A stretch of DNA of 64,000 bases from Streptomyces diastaticus subsp. diastaticus (GTDB lineage: Bacteria; Actinomycetota; Actinomycetes; Streptomycetales; Streptomycetaceae), in assembly GCF_011170125.1 (NCBI RefSeq), contig NZ_BLLN01000002.1:467501-531500 (forward strand), read 5' to 3'. The translations under genes were made by a program, and so were the position numbers. Positions 29,663 through 39,000 of this stretch are shown one piece after another. Position 1 is the first letter of the stretch, and every line of letters starts with the position of its first letter. The notes beneath the pieces are model-generated. The model did no database searches and was not told the origin of the DNA. It saw nothing but the letters and a program-made list of their open reading frames with translations.

Positions 29663-29835
29663 GCCACCCCGGCACGGCGCCCACAACGACACGCAACCCA
29701 CCCCGGCACGGCGCCCACAACGACACGCAACCCACCCCGGCACGGCGCCCACAACGACACGCAACCCACCCCGGCACGGCGCCCACGACGGCACACAACC
29801 CGCCCCGGCACCGGCACGGCGCGCCCACGGCCGCA
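29663..29835. repeat. 34-bp direct tandem repeat
   Basis: GGCACGGCGCCCAC recurs at 29671, 29705, 29739 and 29773, an exact 34-bp period. The first three units are identical and later ones degrade. As 34 is not a multiple of three, the array does not encode a peptide repeat. Confidence 0.9.
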
Positions 29836-29961
29836 CAGAACCCGCCCCGGCGGCTGCGCCCACGACAGCGAGCGGCAAGCACCCCCGCCCCTCACCTCCC
29901 CGCACCAGAACAGCTCCCCACCCCACCGCCCGCCCGGCCCCGGCCCCGCCCCCGCCCACCA

Positions 29962-29998
29962 GAAAGCCCGTCCCCTCCAACAGGAGAGGACGGGCTTC
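29962..29998 (-). terminator. Terminator of DEAD-box helicase gene
   Basis: 15-bp arms (29964-29978 and 29983-29997, with one G-T pair) around a 4-nt loop, 58 nt after the minus-strand stop codon and followed by TTTCT. Confidence 0.85.
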
Positions 29999-30055
29999 AG
30001 GCGGGAACAGACTCACCGGCCCCGGCGGGCCGGCCGCGGGTCAGCCCTGTTCAGG

Positions 30056-32311
30056 TCAGCCGTTGCGCTTCCAGCGGGGCTTGTCGTCGCGGCGGCCGAA
30101 GGAGGACGAGGACGAGGAGGACGGGCCGCCTCGGTGGTCGTCACGGCGGCCGTAGGGGCGGTCACCGCCGGTGCGGTGGCCGCCCGACGGGCGGTCGTCG
30201 CGGCGGTCACGGTTGAACGGACGGTCGCTGCCCCGGTGACCGGACGGGCGGTCGTCGCGGCGGAAGCCGCCCTCGCGACGGTCGCCGCCACGGAAACCAC
30301 CGCGGTCGTCCCGGTCGCCGCCGCGGAAGCCGCGGTCTCCGCGGTCGTCCCGACGGAAGCCGCCACGGTCGCCCCGGTCGTCACGGCGGAAACCGCCTTC
30401 ACGACGGTCACCACCACGGAAACCACCGCGGTCGTCCCGGCGGAAACCGCCCTCGCGACGGTCACCACCGCGGTCTCCGCGGTCGTCCCGGCGGAAACCG
30501 CCCTCACGGCGGTCACCACCACGGTCGTCACGGCGGAAGGAGCCACGGTCACCACCGCGGTCGTCCCGGCGGAAGCCGCCGCGGTCGCCACCACGGTCAC
30601 CGCGGTCGTCCCGGCGGAAACCGCCCTCACGGCGGTCACCACCACGGTCGTCACGGCGGAAGTTGCTGCGCTCGCGCTCCTCGGCGGCGACTGCCGCCTC
30701 GGCCTCGGCCGCGACCTCGGCCTTGGCGGCCTCGGTCACCTCGGCCACGGCGGCCTCCGGGTCGTCGCCGCGCTCGCGGGCGGCGCGGGCGGTCAGCCGC
30801 TCGGCCTCCTCGCGGAGTTCGGCGGCGCGGCGGGTGGCGCGCTCCAGCTGGCGGGTGAGGTCGCCGACCTCGCGCTCGGCCTGCTTGGCGGCGTTGTCCG
30901 CCGAGTCGGCCTGAACCTCGGTGAGCGAGCGGGCCCCGGTGATCTCGGCGACCTCCGGGTCGAAGACGCCGCTGCCGCCGACGATGTGGCGGGTGGCGTC
31001 GACGCCGGCGTCCTCCATGAGGCGGAAGATCTGGCGGCGCTGGTGCGGCAGCGACAGCGACACGACGGTGCCGGAGCGGCCGGCGCGGGCGGTGCGGCCC
31101 GAGCGGTGCAGGTAGTCCTTGTGGTCGCCGGCCGGGTCGACGTTGAGGACCAGGTCGATGCCGTCGACGTGGATGCCGCGGGCGGCGACGTCGGTGGCGA
31201 CGAGGACGTTGACGTGGCCGTCCTTGAAGTCGGCCAGCGTCCGCGTACGGGCGCCCTGGGTCATGCCGCCGTGCAGCGCGTCGGCCTTGACGCCGGACTC
31301 GCGGAGCTGCTCGGCGACGCGGTCGGCGCCGAGCTGGGTGCGGACGAAGATGATCGTGCGGCCCTTGCGCGCGGCGATGGCGCCCGTGACGGGGGCCTTG
31401 TCGCGCGGCTTCACGATGAGGATGTGGTGGCTCATGGTGGTGACGGCGCCCTGGGCGGCGTCGACCTCGTGGCTCACCGGGTTCTTCAGGTAGCGCTTGA
31501 CCAGGCTGGAGATCTCGTTCTCCATCGTGGCCGAGAAGAGCATGCGCTGGCCGCCCTCGGGGACCTGGTCGAGCAGCTCGGTGACCTCGGGCATGAAGCC
31601 CAGGTCCGACATCTGATCGGCCTCGTCGAGGATGGCGATCTCGATGTTCTCGAGCGAGCAGGCGCCGCGGTTGATGATGTCGCGCAGACGGCCCGGGGTG
31701 GCGACGAGGATGTCGACGCCGCGCTCGAGGGCGTAGATCTGGTTGCCCATCGAGGTGCCGCCGCAGACGACCTTCATACGCAGGCCGAGCACGTCGCCGT
31801 ACGGCTGGAGCGCGTCGGCGACCTGCATGGCCAGCTCGCGCGTCGGGGTCAGGATGACTCCGCGCGGCTTCTTCTTCTCGGTGTGGCCGCCCGCCAGGGA
31901 GGCGAGGAGCGGCAGACCGAAGGAGAGGGTCTTGCCGGAGCCGGTGCGGCCGCGGCCGAGGATGTCCTTGCCCGCCAGCGCGTCCGGGATGGTCGCGGCC
32001 TGGATCGGGAAGGGCTTGGTCACGCCGTTCTGGGCGAGCTTGCGGACGACGCCCTCGGGCAGGCCGAGGGCGGCGAAGGTCACGCCGTCGTCCTCGGAGT
32101 CGGACTCGTCGGCCTCGTCGGTGGTCCCGGCGTCGAGCTCGGTGTCCACGGCGGCGTCGGCCCGCGCGGCCTCGTCGGGCACGGGCAGCCCGGCGGCGGG
32201 GAGCTCGGCCGTCACGGCCTCGGGGGTGATGGCCTCGGCGGCCGGGATGTCGTCGTGCCGCAGCTGGGACTGCTCGGGCAGGACGGTGTGGTCAGTGCTG
32301 GAAACGGACAT
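30056..32311 (-). CDS. DEAD-box RNA helicase with RGG-type tail
   Basis: 751 aa. Core motifs in order: upstream Gln in PFPIQAATIP, Walker A GRTGSGKT, PTRELA, TPGR, DEAD (LDEADQMSDLGF), SAT, ARGIHVDG and HRSGRTARAG. The core covers about residues 75-445. After a coiled segment the last 190 residues are a repetitive Gly/Arg/Asp tail (GGDRREGGFRRDDRGDR units), expected to bind RNA non-specifically. The enzyme unwinds short RNA duplexes in cold adaptation, ribosome assembly or mRNA decay. S. coelicolor SCO4096 is the positional equivalent I recall. Confidence 0.93.
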   Translation of the reverse strand: MSVSSTDHTVLPEQSQLRHDDIPAAEAITPEAVTAELPAAGLPVPDEAARADAAVDTELDAGTTDEADESDSEDDGVTFAALGLPEGVVRKLAQNGVTKPFPIQAATIPDALAGKDILGRGRTGSGKTLSFGLPLLASLAGGHTEKKKPRGVILTPTRELAMQVADALQPYGDVLGLRMKVVCGGTSMGNQIYALERGVDILVATPGRLRDIINRGACSLENIEIAILDEADQMSDLGFMPEVTELLDQVPEGGQRMLFSATMENEISSLVKRYLKNPVSHEVDAAQGAVTTMSHHILIVKPRDKAPVTGAIAARKGRTIIFVRTQLGADRVAEQLRESGVKADALHGGMTQGARTRTLADFKDGHVNVLVATDVAARGIHVDGIDLVLNVDPAGDHKDYLHRSGRTARAGRSGTVVSLSLPHQRRQIFRLMEDAGVDATRHIVGGSGVFDPEVAEITGARSLTEVQADSADNAAKQAEREVGDLTRQLERATRRAAELREEAERLTARAARERGDDPEAAVAEVTEAAKAEVAAEAEAAVAAEERERSNFRRDDRGGDRREGGFRRDDRGDRGGDRGGFRRDDRGGDRGSFRRDDRGGDRREGGFRRDDRGDRGGDRREGGFRRDDRGGFRGGDRREGGFRRDDRGDRGGFRRDDRGDRGFRGGDRDDRGGFRGGDRREGGFRRDDRPSGHRGSDRPFNRDRRDDRPSGGHRTGGDRPYGRRDDHRGGPSSSSSSSFGRRDDKPRWKRNG
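30140..30665 (-). repeat. Coding repeats for RGG tail
   Basis: Degenerate in-frame units of about 18-36 bp encode GGDRREGGF/RRDDRGDR modules of the helicase. They differ mainly at third positions, so the peptide repeat is conserved better than the DNA. Confidence 0.8.
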
Positions 32312-32748
32312 GCGAAATGCGAAACCTTCCGGAGTCTCGGCACGCGCCCATTACTCCGTGAAGTCGCAACTTGATGAAGTCGCAATCGACCGCCTCAGTG
32401 CGGTCCGGCCACGGCTAGGAAAAGAGAACGCGCCACGCGGCGCTGGTCGGCCCCTCCCCTTCGGATGAAAGCGGGGAGAGACAGTGCGCCGGGCAAATGG
32501 GATCAAACGATCTACCACCATACGCACCCCTCCCCCGTCGTGGCAAACTCGCTGCCCGGAGCCGTGCGTCACCCTCTCCCCGGCCCCGCAACCGGCTCCC
32601 CGCCCCTCCTGGTCACACCGGGGAACCCTTCCGCGCGCCGGCCGTCCCGGGCTGCCCGGCCGGCTTCCGGCGGGGACGGCGCTTCGCCCCCTCCGCCACG
32701 CGCCCCGACCGCCCCGGGGCCGGCCTTGCCCGCTCCCGGCCGGCCCGC
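32312..32748. other. Helicase leader and intergenic region
   Basis: 437 bp upstream of the minus-strand helicase. The direct repeat TGAAGTCGCAA occurs twice (near 32359 and 32375). No terminator or gene was seen. Confidence 0.35.
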
Positions 32749-33423
32749 TCACTCCGTACCGCCGCCCTCCCCCGGTCGCGCACCCGCACCGCCCTCCCCC
32801 GGCATCGGGTCGTCCGCCCCGAGCGGGCCCTCCGACGCCTGCCGGTACAGGGACGGCGTCCCGGCGGGGCCGCCCCGGCCCTCGTCCTCGGGCACCTGCG
32901 GCGGCGAGCCCCCGCCGGGCTCCCCGGGCTCCTCCTCCGGCGGCGTCGTCGGCCCCGGTTCGGGCCCCGGGCCCGGTTCCTCGGGCGGCGGTGTGGTCGG
33001 GTCCGTCTCGGGGTCGGCGCCCTTCGGCGGGGTCGGCGCGGAGCCACCGCCCGGCCCGCCGTGGCCGGGATCACCCTTGCCGGGCGGCCGGGGCGAGGGC
33101 GTGGGCCCGGACGGGTCGTCGGTGGGCTCGCCCGCCTTCCCGCCGCGGGCCCGGTCGCCGTCCGCGTCCCTGGCCCCGTCCCGTCCGGCTCCGGCCTCGC
33201 TCCGCCCGTCCTTGCGCCCGGCGCCGTGGCCGTCGTGGAAGCCGCTGCCGCCGGTACCGCGCTCCGTACCGCCGTCGGGTGCGGCCTTGCCGCCCTCCGG
33301 GGAGGCCGTGGAGGAGACGGGAGCGGCGTCGTCGGCCTCCTCGCCGACGCTCACGCATCCGGCCGCCGAGGCGACGGCGGCCACCACGGCGAGCAGACGG
33401 ACGGGACGGGACAACTGGTGCAC
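32749..33423 (-). CDS. Putative lipoprotein, Pro/Gly-rich
   Basis: 224 aa from GTG 33423, with GGGAGG 7 nt upstream. A basic start and hydrophobic core lead to SAAGC, a plausible lipobox (Cys at about residue 22). The rest is disordered Gly/Pro/Asp/Glu with collagen-like low complexity and no domain. It is probably exported and anchored to the outer face of the membrane. It is divergent from the zincin gene by about 100 bp. Function unknown. Confidence 0.65.
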   Translation of the reverse strand: MHQLSRPVRLLAVVAAVASAAGCVSVGEEADDAAPVSSTASPEGGKAAPDGGTERGTGGSGFHDGHGAGRKDGRSEAGAGRDGARDADGDRARGGKAGEPTDDPSGPTPSPRPPGKGDPGHGGPGGGSAPTPPKGADPETDPTTPPPEEPGPGPEPGPTTPPEEEPGEPGGGSPPQVPEDEGRGGPAGTPSLYRQASEGPLGADDPMPGEGGAGARPGEGGGTE

Positions 33424-33520
33424 TTCAGGGCCTCCCGGCGTTCGGAGCGGAACTCCCCTGCCCAACTCCCTTCGCGCCGCGCAGGACACGCGGACGGTCC
33501 CGGTGACGGACAATGGCGGC

Positions 33521-33871
33521 GTGCTGGAAATGACTCGCGATGCCTTCGAGGAACTGGTGAGCCAGGCCCTCGACCAGATTCCGCCCGAGCTGACCCGCGT
33601 GATGGACAACGTCGCCGTGTTCGTGGAGGACGAACCCGACCCGTCCGACCCCGAACTCCTCGGCCTCTACGAGGGAACGCCGCTCACCGAGCGCGGTGAG
33701 TGGTACGCGGGCGTGCTGCCCGACCGCATCTCCATCTACATGGGCCCCACGCTGCGTTACTGCGACTCGCCCGAGATGGTCGTGGACGAGGTCGCCGTCA
33801 CCGTCGTCCACGAGATCGCCCACCACTTCGGCATCGACGACGACCGCCTCCACGAACTCGGCTGGGGCTGA
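33521..33871 (+). CDS. Zincin-like metallopeptidase family protein
   Basis: 116 aa from GTG 33521. ATG 33530 is an alternative. The conserved HEIAHHFGIDDDRLHELG (HExxH plus a downstream acidic residue) marks the small actinobacterial metallopeptidase family (formerly DUF1025). EGTPLTERG is also conserved in that family. It is cytoplasmic, with no signal peptide. The function of these proteins is not established. It is followed by the metallophosphoesterase gene on the same strand. Confidence 0.85.
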   Translation: MLEMTRDAFEELVSQALDQIPPELTRVMDNVAVFVEDEPDPSDPELLGLYEGTPLTERGEWYAGVLPDRISIYMGPTLRYCDSPEMVVDEVAVTVVHEIAHHFGIDDDRLHELGWG

Positions 33872-33964
33872 CCGCCCCCGGCCCGCCACACCGCGCCCCC
33901 ACGCTCCCCCCGCCCGGCCCCGGCCTGAGGTATGCCGCGGCTCCCCCATGGGCAGGCGCCGGGC

Positions 33965-35542
33965 ATGGCCGACGCGACGGAGGAACACCCCCGGCGGACC
34001 CGCGCCCACCGCGGACGCCCCGCCCCCGAGATCCCCACCGGCACCGCGACCCTTCCGACCGTCCGGCCGAAACCCGGCCCGGTCCGCCGCTGGGCCACGC
34101 TCACCGCCGTGGTCCTGCTCGGGGCCTGGCTCGGGCTCCTCGCGGTCGGCGGCGTGCGCGCCCCCGTCGGCCCCATGGACATCCGGCTCACGCTGCGCCC
34201 CTCGCTGGACGGCGGCACCAAGATCAACGTCTCGCCGCTCGGCGCCCTCGAACTCGACTCGCACGTGGCCCCGCTCCGCCTCGACGTCGACGTGGACCGC
34301 CTCGACCCGGTCCGCTCGGCCGCCCTGGTGCAGAACCCGGACCTCTTCGCGAACCTCGGGGACGAGGTCGCCTCCGACGTCCAGGACGGCACCCTGGACC
34401 TCGCGGTCCGCTCGGTGACCGCCGTGGTGGCCGGCGCCACCGCCCTCGGCCTGATCGTCTACCGCCGCCCCCGCCGCGCCCTGGCCGCCGGCGGCCTCTC
34501 GCTGGCCCTGCTGGCCTCCTGCGGCGTCGCCGCGTACGCCACCTGGAACCCGAAGTCGGTGCTGGAGCCGAAGTTCTCCGGGCTGCTCACCAGCGCTCCC
34601 TCGGTGGTCGGCAACGCCCGGTCGATCGTCAGCGAGTTCGACGTCTACCAGAAGGAGCTGGCCCGCCTGGTCACCAACATGACCAAGCTCTACGACGCCA
34701 CCTCCACCCTCCCCGCCTACCAGCCCGACCCCGGCACCCTGCGCGTCCTGCACGTCTCCGACATCCACCTCAACCCGGCCGCCTGGCACATCATCGAGTC
34801 GCTGGTCGAGCAGTACGAGATCGACGTGATCATCGACTCCGGCGACACCATGGACCACGGTTCGGCCGCCGAGAACGCCTTCCTCGACCCGGTCGGCCGA
34901 CTCGACGCGCCGTACGTCTGGGTGCGCGGCAACCACGACTCGGCCGGGACGCAGCGCTACCTCGGCAGGTTCGACAACGTCCGGGTGCTCGACCACGGCA
35001 AGGCGGTCGACGTCGGCGGGCTGCGGATCGCGGGCATCGGCGACCCCGCGTACACCCCGGACCGCAGCCAGGAGGCGGCCGGTGACCCGGGCGAGGTGGC
35101 GGCGGGCATGAGGCTCGCCGCCGAGCTGCGCCGGCAGGCGGCGGCGAAGACCCCGGTGGACATCGCCGTCGCGCACAACCCCGTCGCGGCCAAGGAGACC
35201 GACGGGGAGGTGCCGCTGGTCCTCGCCGGGCACCTGCACAACCGCAAGACGCAGCTCCTGCCCGGCGGCACCCGGCTGCGGGTCGAGGGCTCCACCGGCG
35301 GCAGCGGTCTGCGCGCCATCGAGCAGGACACCCCGGACCCGGTGATGGCCTCGGTGCTCTATCTCGACCGCGAGACCAAGCGGCTCCAGGCCTGGGACGA
35401 GATAAGCCTGGGCGGGCTCGGCCTGAGCACCGCGGAGGTCAGCCGACACCTCCCGGAGGAGAACCAGCCGGGCGCGAAGCCCTCGCCCGACGGGTCGAAG
35501 AGTCCGTCCCCGGAGCCTTCCACGCCCCGCCCGAACCGGTAG
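33965..35542 (+). CDS. Membrane metallophosphoesterase
   Basis: 525 aa from ATG 33965. An N-terminal helix (about residues 43-62) and a pair of central helices (about 155-200) anchor it. The C-terminal calcineurin-like domain shows the metal-site motifs HVSDIHLNP, DSGDTMDHG, RGNHDS and GHLHNRK in order. The catalytic domain should face one side of the membrane, with the region between helices 1 and 2 on the other. The substrate is unknown. The tail is Ser/Pro-rich. tRNA genes follow. Confidence 0.88.
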   Translation: MADATEEHPRRTRAHRGRPAPEIPTGTATLPTVRPKPGPVRRWATLTAVVLLGAWLGLLAVGGVRAPVGPMDIRLTLRPSLDGGTKINVSPLGALELDSHVAPLRLDVDVDRLDPVRSAALVQNPDLFANLGDEVASDVQDGTLDLAVRSVTAVVAGATALGLIVYRRPRRALAAGGLSLALLASCGVAAYATWNPKSVLEPKFSGLLTSAPSVVGNARSIVSEFDVYQKELARLVTNMTKLYDATSTLPAYQPDPGTLRVLHVSDIHLNPAAWHIIESLVEQYEIDVIIDSGDTMDHGSAAENAFLDPVGRLDAPYVWVRGNHDSAGTQRYLGRFDNVRVLDHGKAVDVGGLRIAGIGDPAYTPDRSQEAAGDPGEVAAGMRLAAELRRQAAAKTPVDIAVAHNPVAAKETDGEVPLVLAGHLHNRKTQLLPGGTRLRVEGSTGGSGLRAIEQDTPDPVMASVLYLDRETKRLQAWDEISLGGLGLSTAEVSRHLPEENQPGAKPSPDGSKSPSPEPSTPRPNR

Positions 35543-35655
35543 CCGTCGGGCGGCGCCGGGGGACGCGGGCAAAAGCGTTTTGGCGAACCGGCTTGCCATC
35601 CCATATGCTTCTCACGTCCCCGACGCGCTGACTCAGCGCCCAGGCGGGCCTCTTA

Positions 35656-35728
35656 GCCCTCATCGTCTAGTGGCCCAGGACGCCGCCCTTTCAAGGCGGT
35701 AGCACGGGTTCGAATCCCGTTGGGGGCA
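35656..35728 (+). tRNA. tRNA-Glu (UUC)
   Basis: Complete cloverleaf, anticodon loop CTTTCAA, canonical GGTTCGAATCC. It is the first of a three-tRNA cluster. Confidence 0.96.
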
Positions 35729-35764
35729 CGCATCACCTGTGTGGGACCCGTCCCACACGCATCT

Positions 35765-35839
35765 GGTCCTGTGGAGCAGTTTGGAGTGCTCGCCACCCTG
35801 TCAAGGTGGAGGCCGCGGGTTCAAATCCCGTCAGGACCG
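35765..35839 (+). tRNA. tRNA-Asp (GUC), copy 1
   Basis: Complete cloverleaf, anticodon loop CTGTCAA, discriminator G. It is identical over its 75 nt to the copy at 40209-40283. Confidence 0.96.
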
Positions 35840-35866
35840 CTTGCAGTTCACTTCGGTGAAGTGCGT

Positions 35867-35940
35867 GGCTGGGTAGCTCAGTTGGTACGAGCGATCGCCT
35901 GAAAAGCGATAGGTCGCCGGTTCGATCCCGGCCCCAGCCA
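35867..35940 (+). tRNA. tRNA-Phe (GAA)
   Basis: Complete cloverleaf, anticodon loop CTGAAAA, discriminator A. It ends the Glu-Asp-Phe cluster. Confidence 0.96.
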
Positions 35941-35946
35941 CAGGAG

Positions 35947-35979
35947 AGAAGCCCCTCGTCCTCGGACGGGGGGCTTCTT
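35947..35979 (+). terminator. Terminator of Glu-Asp-Phe tRNA cluster
   Basis: AGAAGCCCC...GGGGCTTCT stem with a short loop, directly after tRNA-Phe and followed by TTCG. Confidence 0.8.
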
Positions 35980-36041
35980 CGTGTCCGGCCCGGGAAACTG
36001 GGTCGCCACTTTCCGCGCCAGGGTGAGATCCTGGGGGTCGT

Positions 36042-39000
36042 ATGTCTACGATCTCCGACCTCCACCCCCTGCTGGCCGAGCTGTCCCTGCGCGACGCGCA
36101 CCGGCTCGGGCGCCGCCTGGAGGGCACACGCCGTATACGCAAGCCGGAGTCCAGGGCTGCCGTCCTGGAGGAGATCAGGGCGGAGGCGGAGAAGGGCGCG
36201 GCCAGGATGGCCGAGCGCCGGGCCCGCGTGCCGGAGATCACCTACCCCGAGCAGCTGCCCGTCAGCCAGAAGAAGGACCTGATCGCCGAGGCGATCCGGG
36301 AGAACCAGGTGGTCGTCGTCGCCGGTGAGACCGGCTCCGGCAAGACCACGCAGATCCCCAAGATCTGCCTGGAGCTGGGCCGGGGTGTGCGCGGCATGAT
36401 CGGCCACACCCAGCCGCGCCGGATCGCGGCGCGCACGGTGGCCGAGCGGATCGCCGACGAGCTGGACACGCCGCTCGGCGAGGCGGTCGGCTGGAAGGTG
36501 CGTTTCACCGACCAGGTCCGCCAGGACGCCACCTTCATCAAGCTGATGACCGACGGCATCCTCCTCGCGGAGATCCAGACCGACCGCGAGCTGCGCGCCT
36601 ACGACACGATCATCATCGACGAGGCCCACGAGCGGAGCCTCAACATCGACTTCCTCCTCGGCTACCTGGCGCAGCTGCTGCCACGCCGACCCGACCTGAA
36701 GGTCGTCATCACCTCCGCGACGATCGAGACCGACCGGTTCGCGCGCCATTTCGGGCCGCGGATGGCGACCGTCGGCGGCGAGCCGGCCGGTGACGACGCG
36801 GCCGCGCCGGTCATCGAGGTCAGCGGTCGGACGTACCCGGTGGAGGTGCGGTACCGGCCGCTGCTGGAGGAGGGCGGCGAGGACGCAGACCGGGACCAGG
36901 TCACCGCGATCTGCGAGGCGGTAGACGAACTCCAGGCCGAGGGCCCCGGCGACGTGCTGGTCTTCCTCTCCGGTGAGCGGGAGATCCGCGACACCGCCGA
37001 CGCGCTGGCCAAGCGGAACCTGCGCGGCACCGAGATCCTGCCGCTCTACGCCCGCCTCTCGCACCAGGAGCAGCACCGCGTCTTCCAGCGCCCGGGCCCG
37101 GGCGTCCGCAGCCGCGTGGTGCTGGCGACCAACGTGGCCGAGACCTCATTGACGGTTCCCGGCATCAAGTACGTCATCGACCCGGGCACCGCCCGCGTCT
37201 CGCGGTACAGCCACCGCACCAAGGTGCAGCGGCTGCCGATCGAGCCGGTCTCGCAGGCCAGCGCCAACCAGCGCAAGGGCCGCTGCGGGCGTACCTCGGA
37301 CGGCATCTGCGTCCGGCTCTACTCCGAGGAGGACTTCCTCGCGCGGCCGGAGTTCACCGACGCGGAGATCCTGCGGACCAACCTCGCCTCGGTCATCCTC
37401 CAGATGACCGCGGCCGGGCTCGGCGACATCGAGAGGTTCCCGTTCATCGACCCCCCGGACCACCGCAACATCCGCGACGGCGTGCAGCTGCTCCAGGAGC
37501 TCGGCGCGCTGGACCCGGCCGAGAAGGACCCGCGCAAGCGGCTGACCGAGCGCGGCCGACGGCTGGCGCAGCTACCGGTCGACCCGCGGCTGGCCCGGAT
37601 GGTGCTGGAGGCCGACCGGAACGGCTGCGTCCGCGAGGTCATGGTGATCGCGGCGGCCCTGTCGATCCAGGACCCGCGCGAGCGGCCCTCCGAGAAGCAG
37701 GCGCAGGCCGACCAGCAGCACGCCCGTTTCAAGGACGAGACCAGCGACTTCCTCAGCTACCTCAACCTCTGGCGGTACCTGCGGGCGCAGCAGAAGGAGC
37801 GGTCGTCCTCGGCGTTCCGCCGGATGTGCAAGGCGGAGTACCTCAACTACCTGCGCATTCGCGAGTGGCAGGACATCTACACGCAGCTGCGCACCGTCGC
37901 CAGGCAGATGGGACTGGAGCTCAGCGAGGACGACGCGGCCGACCAGCCGATCCACATCTCGCTGCTGGCGGGGCTGCTGTCGCACATCGGCATGAAGGAC
38001 GTGAAGGAGACCGCCCCCGCCGCCTCCGCCGCCAAGCAGGGGCGCGACGGCGCGCGCGGTGGCCGGAACGAGTACCTGGGGGCCCGTGGCGCGAAGTTCG
38101 CGGTGTTCCCCGGTTCGGCGCTGTTCAGGAAGCCGCCGCGGTTCCTGATGTCGGCCGAGCTGGTGGAGACCTCCCGGCTGTGGGCGCGGGTCAACGCGAG
38201 GATCGAACCGGAGTGGGTCGAGCCGCTCGCCGAGCACCTGGTGAAGCGGACGTACAGCGAACCGCACTGGGAGAAGGATCAGGCCGCCGTGGTCGCCTAC
38301 GAGAAGGTGACGCTGTACGGCGTGCCGATCGTGGCGCACCGGAAGGTCCACTACGGCCGGATCGACCCGGAGGTCTCCCGGGACCTTTTCATTCGCAACG
38401 CGCTGGTCGAGGGTGACTGGCGCACCCACCACCAGTTCTTCGCCGCCAACCGGAAGCTGCTCACGGAGGTCGAGGAGCTGGAGCACCGGGCCCGGCGCCG
38501 CGACATCGTGGTCGACGACGAGACCCTCTTCGACTTCTACGACCAGCGGGTGCCGGCCGACGTCGTCTCCGGCGCGCACTTCGACTCCTGGTGGAAGCGG
38601 AAGCAGAAGGAGGAGCCCGAACTCCTCGATTTCGAGCGCTCGATGCTGCTGACGGAGGCGGCGCGGGCGGTCACCAAGGCCGACTACCCGGATTCCTGGC
38701 GGCAGGGCGGTCTGAAGTTCCGGGTGACGTACCAGTTCGAGCCGGGCGCGGACGCGGACGGTGTCACCGTGCACATCCCGCTCCAGGTGCTCAACCAGGT
38801 CACCGACGAGGGGTTCGACTGGCAGATCCCGGGCCTGCGCGAGGAGGTCGTCACCGAGCTGATCCGCTCGCTGCCCAAGCCGATCCGCCGCCACTACGTG
38901 CCCGCGCCCAACTACGCGCAGGCGTTCCTGGAGCGCGCCGCCCCGCTCCAGGAGCCGTTGACGGTGACGCTCGCCCGGGAGCTCCAGCGGATCGTCGGCG

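Noticed and set aside
29663..29835. CRISPR array
   Set aside because: The 34-bp units are directly adjacent with no spacers and no cas genes are present.
29396..32374. 992-residue plus-strand open frame
   Set aside because: Antisense to the DEAD-box helicase. Its Val/Thr/Ala repeats are the complement of the RGG-coding repeats.
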